A DNA stretch of 41,289 nucleotides from a virus: positions 1-41,289 of the IMG/VR virus record IMGVR_UViG_3300046385_000071; one strand, written 5' to 3'. The position numbers and the translations under genes are program-made. A model generated the notes under the pieces. It saw only the letters and a program-made list of their open reading frames with translations, made no database searches and was not told where the DNA came from. Within the stretch, counting starts at the first letter, position 1. Each line of letters begins with the position of its first letter. Of this stretch, positions 29,452 to 37,780 are shown one piece after another.

Positions 29452-29999
29452 ATGATTACCTGGTATGCTGATTTGAAGATCCAAATTTATGGAATCGTTT
29501 CTTAGAACAACATATTGAATCAGGCGACACGCAAAACTTTACCACGCATCAGCAATTAGACAGTTCTATTTTTAAATTTTGCAAACAGCCATTTCAGTTT
29601 AAAACATTTACAGAATACACGCCTGGGAAGAACGTTGTTATAATTGGACTTCGCGGTGAATGGACTCCTTTGAAATTAAAGTACATTAAAGAATGGTTTA
29701 TCGGCGATTCAACTAGGCAGGCTGCTCGTCGTGACCCCAACTGCCAAATTGTAATTGATTATTCGGAAGAAGGCTTTACTACAGAATTATTTGGTGATTT
29801 TTGGTATTGGATTGAAGGAAACAACTTATCCGATTATGTACTGTATATCAGTTCAAGTTGTGATGTAGAAGATTTATATAACGAATGGTGCCAACAAAAC
29901 CGTTTACATTCAAACATAGAAGCTGTTTGGCACGGATTCTTTGCCACCTGGTTATTGCGCGATAGAATAATGTGTCAAAACAATAATATAAGTAGTTAA
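29452..29999 (+). pseudogene. truncated and frame-broken glycosyltransferase-type gene
   Basis: The open frame from 29472 to 29999 reads as good protein from FEDPNLWNRFLEQHIESGD through DYVLYISSSCDVEDLYNEWC but has no start codon near its beginning. An ATG at 29452 gives MITWYAD and then leaves the frame at a T-run (29472-29474); one extra T would join it to the long frame. The joined product (about 182 aa) parallels in layout the N-terminal half of the 31443 protein (EG...Y-I/Y-I...W), so it may be a truncated relative. Missing base, real mutation or frameshifting cannot be told apart from the sequence alone. Confidence 0.5.
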
Positions 30000-30001
30000 C
30001 T

Positions 30002-31450
30002 ATGAAGATATCAGAAAACTATCGCGATCGCATGATCCGAATTGAAAAAGAATTGGATAAGGTAAGTCCTTCTTACTGTGTTGCCAAATGGCAGCAAGTT
30101 ACAATTCATTTGGCAACGGGACAAACACACTCGTGTCATCATCCGGCCACGCATAGAATTCCATTGGCAGAAATTGCAGTGAATCCGGCTGCACTACATA
30201 ATACCTGGCACAAGAAAAATACACGAAAGCAAATGCTTGAGGGCGAGCGTCCAGATGAATGTGATTATTGCTGGCGTGCCGAAGATGCACCTGGCGAACA
30301 TTTTAGCGATAGAATTAAAAAATCCAGTGACACCCATTGGGCAGAACACCTAATTGAACCCAGTGCAAAAATGCCGTGGGACGCTGATGTAATTCCTTCT
30401 TATGTAGAAGTATCATTTAGTAATGTATGTAATTTTGGTTGTGCGTATTGTTCACCAGAAATTAGTTCCACCCTGATGCAAACTGCAAAGCGACATGGCC
30501 CACTTAAATTAAGCAAACACACTGATCACGATATAACCTGGCTAGTAGATTCTAACAGAATGCCAATTCCCAATCGCGAAACAAATCCTTACATTGACGC
30601 ATGGTGGGCCTGGTGGCCCACACTGTACCCTAATCTTCGCACGTTTCGTATTACCGGCGGTGAACCTTTACTAAGCAAAGAAACATTTAAAACGCTAGAC
30701 TGGATTATTGCCAACCCTAACCCCGACTTAGATCTTGCTATCAACACTAACTTGTCTGTGGATCAAAATCTATTAGATGAATTCTTTGCCAAATGTAAAA
30801 TTATCAAAGATGGCGGCTTGGTTAAACGTCTGCAGATCTTTACAAGCTGTGACACATGGGGTACACAAGCAGAATATATCCGTCAGGGCTTAGACTATAA
30901 AAAATGGTACTATAATCTGTGGAATCTTTCATTGCGCTATCCTACACTTGACGTTACTATCATGTGTACATTTAATTTGTTAAGTATTCCTCACTTTAAG
31001 AAGTTCTTAAACGATGTATTAAGTGTCAGACGTAGTGCAACTGTTATTAACAAAGTAAATGGCATACGTGGTATAAACTTAGATTTTCCATACTTGCGTC
31101 ATCCTCGTTATCTAAGTGCATTGATTGCAGATGCGAATATGGTCAACAACTTTGCAGATATTGTACGCTGGGCAGAAAACAATGTTGCAAAGTTTGACGA
31201 GTTTGATTATCATGATGGATTTTACCCGCACGAAATTGACAATTTAAAACGATTGATTAACATCATGCGAGCAGAAGACCCTGAATCGTCTGACAATAAA
31301 ACTGCACGACATGATTTTTATCTGTATGTCAATCAGCATGATGCCCGCAATGGTACTAGCTTTGCTGTAGTGTTTCCGGAGTTTGAGCAATTTTATAACC
31401 GTTGCCGAGAAGAATACGAAGCAGCGTATCCTGAGAGAATCAATGATTGA
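30002..31450 (+). CDS. radical SAM protein (Cys-x3-Cys-x2-Cys)
   Basis: 482 aa. The cluster motif CNFGCAYC (Cys143, 147, 150) follows a strand SYVEVSFSNV, and FRITGGEPLLSKETF is the SAM-binding GGEP motif. An additional CDYC at 87-90 precedes the domain. Such enzymes start radical chemistry from S-adenosylmethionine; the substrate here is not predictable. The next genes (glycosyltransferase-like, sugar dehydrogenase, nucleotidyltransferase-cupin) suggest modification of a glycan, nucleotide sugar or DNA base. The stop overlaps the next gene by 8 bases. Confidence 0.88.
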   Translation: MKISENYRDRMIRIEKELDKVSPSYCVAKWQQVTIHLATGQTHSCHHPATHRIPLAEIAVNPAALHNTWHKKNTRKQMLEGERPDECDYCWRAEDAPGEHFSDRIKKSSDTHWAEHLIEPSAKMPWDADVIPSYVEVSFSNVCNFGCAYCSPEISSTLMQTAKRHGPLKLSKHTDHDITWLVDSNRMPIPNRETNPYIDAWWAWWPTLYPNLRTFRITGGEPLLSKETFKTLDWIIANPNPDLDLAINTNLSVDQNLLDEFFAKCKIIKDGGLVKRLQIFTSCDTWGTQAEYIRQGLDYKKWYYNLWNLSLRYPTLDVTIMCTFNLLSIPHFKKFLNDVLSVRRSATVINKVNGIRGINLDFPYLRHPRYLSALIADANMVNNFADIVRWAENNVAKFDEFDYHDGFYPHEIDNLKRLINIMRAEDPESSDNKTARHDFYLYVNQHDARNGTSFAVVFPEFEQFYNRCREEYEAAYPERIND

Positions 31451-32726
31451 ATTTGGTTTTCAGAATTGGAATGTTGAATATGCTTGGTGGTGCCCAAATA
31501 CTGTTCCTGCAGACTTTAACTATGGCACCACCAAGCAGATTCCATTGACACACGGTACCCAATGGTTTGACCTAGGCAATTATTACCGCCCGGAGCCAAA
31601 CTTGGCGCTAAATGGACAGCCAATGCGCAATGATTTTCTTTATCGACACGGCAATGTAAAATACACACACTTACCAAACTTGAAGAATCAGAAGTATATA
31701 TTCCCTGTTATGGTCAGGGATACAAGTTATTTTTCTAACAATAGAAACTACGGTTTTGACTTTGTTGATCCTGTAGTGTTTGAAGATGTCAAGGCCAATC
31801 GTGCTCGTATTGTGTTAATGTTTCCGCTGGAAGGCACAAGCGGTGAAATAAATTTCAAAGATGATTATGAAATACTAAATTCATGGTGTGTTAAACACGG
31901 CTTAACACGCGATCAAGTTTATTATATTCATGGCAATTTTAAAGGAGCCCAGCTGAGCCGAGACTTTAACTTTACTACGATCCCTATCAATCACTTTCTT
32001 TGTTGGGTACCGGGTACACGCCAGCATACTACTGCATTTAACCCAATCGATTCGCAGGACTTATTTTTAAGCTATAATCGCCGTCCAAGACCGCATCGCA
32101 CAATACTAATGTGTGAGTTGATTCGTGCAGGAATAGTTGATCGCGGCCTTGTTAGCTATTACGGTGACAATATAAAGGACAGTGTTCGCAGAGTTAAACT
32201 ATACGATCGTCCTGGATTAGAACCCGAAGCTGTGATATTAGACAGCATGATCCCCAAAGAAATTGACATGGATCTGGGCGCAAATAATCCAGCTTGGAAC
32301 ATAGTAGAAGAACACTATAATCGAACATTTTGCAGCTTAGTACCCGAAACACTGTATGATAGCAATGTGCTATTCTTTTCGGAAAAGACTTGGAAAACTA
32401 TAGCAGTTGGTCACCCTTTTATGCTAGTGTCAAGTCCCGGCATGCTCAAGGCTCTAAGAGAAATGGGCTACTATACTTACGGTGCCTGGTGGGACGAAGG
32501 ATACGATGTAATAAAAAATCTCGGTGACCGAATACGACATATTGCAAATGAACTAAAAAGATTAAGCATGATGTCAAGAGATCAATTGATTAATATGCGA
32601 GCTTCTATGCAGCCAGTGGTTGAGCATAACCAACAGTTGTTCAATGCACAATGGGCCAACAATTGCTCAGAAGACGAATACAGACAACTTTATCGAATTG
32701 TAGAAAACATCTGGAATTCATTTTAA
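31443..32726 (+). CDS. glycosyltransferase-like protein (exostosin-like C-terminal part)
   Basis: 427 aa. ATG 31443 overlaps the radical SAM stop. The C-terminal part shows LVPETLYDSNVLFFSEKTWK then TIAVGHPFML and LREMGYYTYGAWWDEGYDVI, matching the E-T...SEK-x-x-K-x-I...P-F...L-R-x-x-G-Y pattern of exostosin/fukutin-like glycosyltransferases in phages and giant viruses. The N-terminal part is mixed alpha/beta (ARIVLMFPLEGTSGEINFKD). It probably glycosylates a phage or host glycan. Donor unknown. Confidence 0.65.
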   Translation: MIEFGFQNWNVEYAWWCPNTVPADFNYGTTKQIPLTHGTQWFDLGNYYRPEPNLALNGQPMRNDFLYRHGNVKYTHLPNLKNQKYIFPVMVRDTSYFSNNRNYGFDFVDPVVFEDVKANRARIVLMFPLEGTSGEINFKDDYEILNSWCVKHGLTRDQVYYIHGNFKGAQLSRDFNFTTIPINHFLCWVPGTRQHTTAFNPIDSQDLFLSYNRRPRPHRTILMCELIRAGIVDRGLVSYYGDNIKDSVRRVKLYDRPGLEPEAVILDSMIPKEIDMDLGANNPAWNIVEEHYNRTFCSLVPETLYDSNVLFFSEKTWKTIAVGHPFMLVSSPGMLKALREMGYYTYGAWWDEGYDVIKNLGDRIRHIANELKRLSMMSRDQLINMRASMQPVVEHNQQLFNAQWANNCSEDEYRQLYRIVENIWNSF

Positions 32727-32732
32727 TAAATA
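32725..32732 (+). promoter_or_regulatory. late promoter candidate before the sugar dehydrogenase
   Basis: AATAAATA overlaps the stop of the glycosyltransferase-like gene and lies 22 bases before the ATG at 32755, which has an aagga ribosome site. Confidence 0.45.
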
Positions 32733-32754
32733 CTATTTTAATTAAGGATTGACA

Positions 32755-33984
32755 ATGAAAGTAGCAATGATTGGATTGGGCAAGTTAGGTTTGCCGTGTG
32801 CAGAAGTAATGGCTGAACATTACGAAGTTTGCGGGTATGACGTTAACATCGTAGATCCAACTTTAACGGTTAACATTAAAAGTTCCGTTGCCGAAGCAGT
32901 TGTTGGATGTGATCTAATCTTTGTAGCAGTACCAACTCCCCATGACCCGGCCTATGGCGGCAGTAGTCCGATTACAGATTTGCCACCTAAAGACTTTGAT
33001 TATTCTATTGTGCAACGTGTATTAGCTGAAATCAATCCACATGTTAATAAAAGTCAATTGGTAGTTCTGATTAGCACAGTATTGCCAGGCACAGTTCGCA
33101 AGCACTTAGAACCGCTTATTACCAACGCACGTTTCATTTACAATCCTTATCTTATTGCAATGGGTTCTGTGAAGTGGGATATGGTCAATCCAGAATGTTT
33201 AATCATTGGTACAGAAGATGGAAGTCGTACAGGTGACGCAGGTTTACTAATTGACTTTTACAAACCTATTATGAAAAATGAACCACAGATTAATGTGGGC
33301 ACTTGGGACGAAGCAGAAGCTATTAAGATTTTCTACAATACATTCATCTCTGCTAAGATTGGTCTTGTTAATATGATTCAAGACGTTGCTGAAGCAAATG
33401 GCAATATCAACGTAGACGTCGTCACTGATGCACTAAAGGCAGCTACACAACGTATCACTGGGCCGCGATACTTAACAGCAGGTATGGGTGATGCCGGCGC
33501 TTGCCATCCACGCGATAATATTGCACTACGCTGGTTAGCACAAGAGCTTGATCTTGGTTACGATTTGTTCCATGCGTTTATGGGCAGTCGAGACATGCAA
33601 GCTAAAAAGATGGCTGAACGCTTGATTGCTTTAAGCAAAGAAAACAACATGCCCGTGGTAATTCATGGTCGTGCATACAAGCCATATGTTGAATACACAA
33701 TTGGCAGCTATAGTGAATTAGTCGGACATTATGTTAGTGCTGCTGGTGTAGAGTTGCATTATGTAGATCCTCTAACAGAAGACTTTCACCAACCTGAAGT
33801 TCCAAGTGTAGTGCTAATGGCACACAATGCAGCAATAACATACTCAGGCACAGGAGTTGAAATCCAAGATGAAATTTTCTACTGCGCAATTCCACCAGGC
33901 AGTATCTTAGTTGATCCGTGGCGCAAATTACCGAACATGTACGGATGTAAGGTGATCCATTATGGAAATCCAAGAAAGAAATAA
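32755..33984 (+). CDS. UDP-glucose/GDP-mannose dehydrogenase family protein
   Basis: 409 aa, the normal family length. MKVAMIGLGKLGLP is the Rossmann NAD-binding loop, DLIFVAVPTP the second strand motif, EAEAIKIFYNTFISAKIGLV the central helix with the conserved K and N, and GMGDAGACHPRDNIAL the active-site loop with Cys250. It oxidises a nucleotide sugar twice to the uronic acid. ATG 32755 is preferred over the upstream TTG since aaggatt lies 8-13 bases before it. Gene neighbours make an acidic-sugar branch likely. Confidence 0.9.
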   Translation: MKVAMIGLGKLGLPCAEVMAEHYEVCGYDVNIVDPTLTVNIKSSVAEAVVGCDLIFVAVPTPHDPAYGGSSPITDLPPKDFDYSIVQRVLAEINPHVNKSQLVVLISTVLPGTVRKHLEPLITNARFIYNPYLIAMGSVKWDMVNPECLIIGTEDGSRTGDAGLLIDFYKPIMKNEPQINVGTWDEAEAIKIFYNTFISAKIGLVNMIQDVAEANGNINVDVVTDALKAATQRITGPRYLTAGMGDAGACHPRDNIALRWLAQELDLGYDLFHAFMGSRDMQAKKMAERLIALSKENNMPVVIHGRAYKPYVEYTIGSYSELVGHYVSAAGVELHYVDPLTEDFHQPEVPSVVLMAHNAAITYSGTGVEIQDEIFYCAIPPGSILVDPWRKLPNMYGCKVIHYGNPRKK

Positions 33985-33988
33985 TAGT

Positions 33989-34039
33989 ATGAAAATCATA
34001 ATTGCCACTGGGGGATTTGGTCCCACCTTGCATAAATAA
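33989..34039 (+). pseudogene. duplicated 5-prime end of the nucleotidyltransferase gene
   Basis: ATG at 33989 codes MKIIIATGGFGPTLHK and stops. It is a second version of the start of the gene at 34714 (MKIVLATGGFDPIHSGH). The two copies flank the HNH endonuclease gene. Most likely a leftover from insertion of the endonuclease cassette into, or next to, the 5-prime end of the nucleotidyltransferase gene. Confidence 0.7.
34031..34038 (+). promoter_or_regulatory. late promoter candidate before the HNH gene
   Basis: CATAAATA lies 19 bases upstream of the ATG at 34058, with taggaga as ribosome site between. It overlaps the stop of the duplicated gene fragment. Confidence 0.5.
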
Positions 34040-34057
34040 ACATGTAGGAGATACACT

Positions 34058-34717
34058 ATGTTTATTAAAAACAAGTACTCAAAATGTTATTACCGCATCA
34101 TTGAAAATAGGAAATCTAACCCAGTCACTGGGTATTCTGAAAAACATCATATAATTCCCCGCAGTCTTGGGGGCAGCAATAAAAAAGAAAATTTGGTGTC
34201 ATTGACTGCAAGAGAACATTTTATTTGTCATAGATTGTTAGTAAAAATGACAACCGGAACCGATAAAATGAAAATGTCATATGCTATAAGATGCCTGATT
34301 AATCAAGAGAACCAACACCAACAGAGATACAAACTTACTTCCAGAACATACAATGCCATAATAGCAAATACACGAGAAAATATTTCTAAACATCAACGTG
34401 GTGAGAATAATCCATTCTATGGAAAAACTCATTCAGCAGAAGTTAGAGCAAAGATGCGGGCTAAGAGAGCGTTACAGGTTATGCCAAGTCGCTCCGGTAA
34501 AGTGTATTCTGAAGAAACAATCCAACGCTGGCGCCAAGGAAACAAAAAACAGTTCGAAGATCCTGCACAAATTGAAATGAGGCGGACTGCTTGCAATAAA
34601 ATACAAGGAATGAAAATTTATCACAATCATTTGGGCAAAACAAAATATTATTTTGAAAATACTCAACCAGATGGTTGGATATTAGGAAGACCATCTAAGA
34701 AAGGGGGTGTAGTATGA
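34058..34717 (+). CDS. HNH homing endonuclease with NUMOD3-type repeat
   Basis: 219 aa. EKHHIIPRSLGGSNKKENLV and SLTAREHFICHRLL make the HNH nuclease core (HH, N, H). GENNPFYGKTHSAEVRAKMR is a NUMOD3 DNA-binding repeat. The C-terminus has a further basic module (MKIYHNHLGKTKYYFENTQP). It lies between two versions of the start of the nucleotidyltransferase gene, and its stop overlaps the second start. Free-standing mobile element. Confidence 0.92.
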   Translation: MFIKNKYSKCYYRIIENRKSNPVTGYSEKHHIIPRSLGGSNKKENLVSLTAREHFICHRLLVKMTTGTDKMKMSYAIRCLINQENQHQQRYKLTSRTYNAIIANTRENISKHQRGENNPFYGKTHSAEVRAKMRAKRALQVMPSRSGKVYSEETIQRWRQGNKKQFEDPAQIEMRRTACNKIQGMKIYHNHLGKTKYYFENTQPDGWILGRPSKKGGVV

Positions 34718-35473
34718 AGATAGTTCTAGCTACAGGCGGGTTTTGACCCTATCCATAGTGGGCATATTGCCTATCTTAAAGCCGCAAGGCAACTTGGTGA
34801 TATCCTAATTGTTGGACTAAACAGTGATGCTTGGCTTGAACGCAAGAAGGGTCGAGCTTTTATGCCGTTTGCAGAAAGACGCACAGTGCTAGAAGCGTTG
34901 CAATGTGTAGATGAAGTTGTAGCGTTTGATGATAGTGACGACAGTGCGGTCAAACTATTGGAAAGCATGCAACAAAGTTATTCCTATGCTGAGCTTGTGT
35001 TTGTCAATGGTGGTGATCGAACTGCTGCAAATATTCCCGAAATGTCAGTTAAGAATGTGCTGTTTAAATTTGGTGTAGGTGGCAGCAATAAAGCCAATTC
35101 AAGCTCGTGGATCTTAGAAGAATGGAAAGCTCCTAAGACAGAACGGTCATGGGGCTACTATCGCGTACTACACGAAGTGCCAGGTACAAAAGTAAAAGAA
35201 CTAACAGTTATGCCGGGTCAAAGTTTAAGCATGCAACGTCATGCATACCGTAATGAATATTGGCATGTAAGCGAAGGGCGGTGTGTAGTAAACAGTCAGA
35301 TGAGCAGCGGCTACCAACTGCCTCCAAAAGAGCTCGGACTACACACGACTCATCAGATTCCCATTGGCGAATGGCACCAACTAAGTAACCCGTTTGATGA
35401 GCCATGTCGCATCGTAGAGATCCAATTTGGATCACAATGTGTAGAAGAAGACATCGAACGCAAAAGCACTTGA
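34714..35473 (+). CDS. cytidylyltransferase-cupin fusion, frame broken at a T-run
   Basis: ATG 34714 codes MKIVLATGGF then TGA at 34744. Skipping one T of the TTTT at 34741-34744 restores GGFDPIHSGHIAYLKAARQL, the GxFDxxHxGH core of glycerol-3-phosphate cytidylyltransferase/RfaE-C-type enzymes, and the frame continues to 35473 (252 aa). KKGRAFMPFAERRTVLEALQ fits this family. The C-terminal 120 residues are a mannose-6-phosphate isomerase type II-like cupin: ERSWGYYRVLHEVPGTKVKE, MPGQSLSMQRHAYRNEYWHV. The site TTT-TGA-C resembles the prfB-type +1 frameshift, but a base-calling error in the T-run is as likely. Confidence 0.75.
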
Positions 35474-35498
35474 CAATTAGCTAACGCTCGTGTATACT
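35470..35498 (+). promoter_or_regulatory. sigma70-like promoter before the DsbA-like gene
   Basis: Perfect TTGACA at 35470, TATACT at 35493, 17-base spacer. It overlaps the stop of the cupin fusion gene and heads the run of genes from 35533. Confidence 0.8.
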
Positions 35499-35532
35499 TG
35501 CTAGGTAAGCCTTTAACTAACCGGAGATATAC

Positions 35533-35784
35533 ATGAGCTTTTCACCAGAACAAATCGCAAAACTTAAACGAGTGATCCAAGAGGGCATCCAAGTCAAACG
35601 TGAAATTGACGACCTTAGCGTGGGCCTTAAGGAAACTGTTGCTGCCATTGCAGAAGAAATGGAAATCAAGCCAGCAGTGCTGAACAAGGCCATTACCAAA
35701 GCATTCAAAGGTGACTTTGAAAAGGATCAATCTGACCTTGACGCAGTTGAAGAAATCCTCGACGTCACTGGCAACAAGATCTAA
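35533..35784 (+). CDS. dsbA: DsbA-like double-stranded DNA-binding protein (late transcription)
   Basis: 83 aa, close to the T4 DsbA length. Layout: helix LKRVIQEGIQVKREIDDLSV, then GLKETVAAIAEEMEIKPAVL and NKAITKAFKGDFEKDQSDLD with a final acidic helix, as in DsbA proteins of T4-type phages, which bind DNA near late promoters. It has cggaga as ribosome site and its own host-type promoter, in agreement with expression before late transcription. Family assignment from memory of the pattern, not from a search. Confidence 0.7.
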   Translation: MSFSPEQIAKLKRVIQEGIQVKREIDDLSVGLKETVAAIAEEMEIKPAVLNKAITKAFKGDFEKDQSDLDAVEEILDVTGNKI

Positions 35785-36074
35785 TGCGCCAACTTCTTGC
35801 AGGCATTGCCAGCTACATTCGCGAAGACTGGCGAGAAAATCCTGTACGTTGCGTACTAGAAATTCTCGCTTGGTTCATGAGCATTGGATGTGCAATTACC
35901 ATGGCATTCACAGTGCCTAATCCTCCTTTTCTAATCCTGTACCCAATCTTTATTGCACAGTGTCTGATCTTTGCTTGGGCTGCTCGCACTCGCGGCAGTG
36001 TTGGTATGTTGGCAAACTACGGTCTGTTGGTCACAATTGATACTATCGCATTAGTAAAGATGTGGATGGCATGA
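35784..36074 (+). CDS. small integral membrane protein
   Basis: 96 aa. At least two, probably three membrane segments (CVLEILAWFMSIGCAITMAF; FLILYPIFIAQCLIFAWAAR; ANYGLLVTIDTIALVKMWMA) separated by short polar turns including TRGS. It overlaps the DsbA-like stop by one base and precedes the small-gene array. Function unknown. Confidence 0.75.
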   Translation: MRQLLAGIASYIREDWRENPVRCVLEILAWFMSIGCAITMAFTVPNPPFLILYPIFIAQCLIFAWAARTRGSVGMLANYGLLVTIDTIALVKMWMA

Positions 36075-36075
36075 A

Positions 36076-36630
36076 ATGGACCAAAAAGTTGTAGTAAACC
36101 ATTGGCGTTATGAAGATGGTTGGAGTGATATTCCTTATGTACTGTTAAAGGATAAGAACAGTCTCACTCGCGAATTCCGTGAGGAAGTAGTTGGTTGGCA
36201 CTGCTGGGTATACTGCAACGATCACCACGAGTTCATTGCTTGGATGGAAGAGCATTGTCCTGGCGCAGACTGTACACCACGATTCAACTCAGGAGACCCA
36301 ATGATTACTGTGAGTATCAAAGATAAGGACGAGGCGGCATATTTTATGCTGAACTTTGGATGTATAATGCTTAACTATAACTTATACCTAGGTGACCGCA
36401 ACGAAACTGAGCTGTATGATTGGCTTTGCGAAAACATTGGTCCGTTGGGTCGCACAGCCAAAGCTGAGTGGAATTACTTTACACAGTATCACGGGGACAA
36501 TGACTTGTGGATCATGCACTCTGCTGATGTTTCTGACACATCTAGCCAGTATGACATTATCACTGTTATGAGCTTCAAGCACCGAGAAGATGCTGTAATG
36601 GCTAAACTACGCTTTGGTGGTTCGATGTAA
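36076..36630 (+). CDS. LRW-array protein 1, two fused units
   Basis: 184 aa. Two copies of the array domain in one chain: the first ends ISIKDKDEAAYFMLNFG-like (VSIKDKDEAAYFMLNFG), the second has WLCENIGPLGRT and ends FKHREDAVMAKLRFGGSM. The common pattern is W-x-x-E(N/H) followed by an aromatic strand pair and F-x-x-x-x-D-A-x-x-F-x-L-R-(W/F). First member of the tandem array. The stop overlaps the next ATG (TAATG). Confidence 0.75.
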   Translation: MDQKVVVNHWRYEDGWSDIPYVLLKDKNSLTREFREEVVGWHCWVYCNDHHEFIAWMEEHCPGADCTPRFNSGDPMITVSIKDKDEAAYFMLNFGCIMLNYNLYLGDRNETELYDWLCENIGPLGRTAKAEWNYFTQYHGDNDLWIMHSADVSDTSSQYDIITVMSFKHREDAVMAKLRFGGSM

Positions 36631-36872
36631 TGGCATGGCTTGAGCCAAAATACTCATTGAAAAAGAGTTGGGGGCATGTTGTGGCCCTTAAAGATCCATA
36701 TCAGGATCACAATGAGTTTGGCACTGTAGTGGACCTAGGTTCCGTTGATGCGATCCTAAAATGGGCCGAAGAAAACGCAAATGCCACCAGAATCAGCTAC
36801 GATACTTGGAAATTTAGGTCGCGTGATGACGCAGAACAGTTTATAATGCTGTATAAACTAACGTGGACCTAG
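36630..36872 (+). CDS. LRW-array protein 2
   Basis: 80 aa. It has ILKWAEENANATRISYDTWK and ends FRSRDDAEQFIMLYKLTWT. One complete unit of the array domain, with KLTWT in place of KLRWS. The next gene starts one base after its stop. Confidence 0.75.
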   Translation: MAWLEPKYSLKKSWGHVVALKDPYQDHNEFGTVVDLGSVDAILKWAEENANATRISYDTWKFRSRDDAEQFIMLYKLTWT

Positions 36873-36873
36873 T

Positions 36874-37314
36874 ATGAATGATCCTGATTTCTCTGCAATT
36901 GATCTTGAAACAATGACGGGCGCAAGCCTGCACGACTGTCAAAAGCAAACATTTGACACAATGTATGGTGGGTTCAAACGTGGACAACTGATGACATTTG
37001 ATTCGGGCCGTGGTACTGGTAAGAGTATGCTCGCTGCGAGCGCGTGGGCCGGGCCCACGCTCGAAATCGATTCGTTAGCTATGCTAACGCCACTGCCACC
37101 CTTTGAAGTTTTGTCCACTGCTGATGTTGATGGTGCGCCTTGGTACACTGTTTCCTGTCGCAAAGAAGTTCCCGTTTGGATTCGTGAAAACGGCGAAGAA
37201 GGTAAGGAATGGTACAGTCACATTCACATTGACAGCAAGTGGATGACTCACCGTAATGTGTTCGACATGTCGCAGGAAATGTTTGCCATGGTTAAATTAC
37301 GGTGGGGCACATGA
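36874..37314 (+). CDS. LRW-array protein 3 with an orphan P-loop
   Basis: 146 aa. The N-terminal part carries YGGFKRGQLMTFDSGRGTGK then SML, a Walker A motif (G45-x4-GK50-S51) as found at the start of phage ATPase domains, but no Walker B or the rest of an ATPase. The remaining part is an array unit ending FAMVKLRWGT. It is probably a chimera of a truncated ATPase start and an array unit; nucleotide binding is doubtful. Confidence 0.7.
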   Translation: MNDPDFSAIDLETMTGASLHDCQKQTFDTMYGGFKRGQLMTFDSGRGTGKSMLAASAWAGPTLEIDSLAMLTPLPPFEVLSTADVDGAPWYTVSCRKEVPVWIRENGEEGKEWYSHIHIDSKWMTHRNVFDMSQEMFAMVKLRWGT

Positions 37315-37505
37315 GAGTATTAAACAAACGCCACTGGCCGTATCAGTTTGCATTGCCTATCAAGGATATGCATGTTACTGATGATCGCATTATTTGGCTC
37401 AAGAACAACTTGTCCAAAGAAGCATGGCGATACAATGAAACCAATGCAACGTTTTGTTTCGTTGAAAAAGACGATGCAGTGTTGTTCAAGCTATCCTGTG
37501 CATGA
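37311..37505 (+). CDS. LRW-array protein 4
   Basis: 64 aa. It contains IIWLKNNLSKEAWRYNETNA and ends FCFVEKDDAVLFKLSCA. LSCA replaces LRWS, as LSCV does at 39498. ATG 37311 overlaps the previous stop; the bases coding LRWG (ttacggtggggc) supply the G-rich ribosome site. Confidence 0.75.
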   Translation: MRVLNKRHWPYQFALPIKDMHVTDDRIIWLKNNLSKEAWRYNETNATFCFVEKDDAVLFKLSCA

Positions 37506-37780
37506 GCTATAATGGCGCTGCACAATTTAACCCATCTCCGGGAAAAGCATATATGGAATACTCAATCATAACTGATGGGTGTGACTGCTATCCTTGGCAC
37601 GAAGTATATGCTTGGTGGCCAGTTAAAACAGTGTACGGTGAACGTGTATGGGGTGAACGAGTTTTTAAACGCAGGGTGTGGGTAGTGTGGGGCACAGGAT
37701 TCCACATGGAGCCGGAAACACAATACGCAACCATGTTTGATAGGTTGACACTTGATGATACTAAGCCGATTAAAAACTAA
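37502..37780 (+). CDS. LRW-array protein 5, diverged
   Basis: 92 aa. Trp- and Val-rich (YAWWPVKTVYGERVWGERVF, KRRVWVVWGTGF). The end ETQYATMFDRLTLDD is only a distant form of the array C-terminus. ATG overlaps the previous stop. Its end overlaps the next gene by 26 bases. Confidence 0.65.
   Translation: MSYNGAAQFNPSPGKAYMEYSIITDGCDCYPWHEVYAWWPVKTVYGERVWGERVFKRRVWVVWGTGFHMEPETQYATMFDRLTLDDTKPIKN

Noticed and set aside
34020-34745. Group I intron interrupting the nucleotidyltransferase gene
   Set aside because: Joining the outer parts to give GGFDPIHSGH would need an intron ending in T rather than the usual G, and the second copy of the gene start before the 3-prime junction is better explained by a cassette insertion. 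Not fully excluded.
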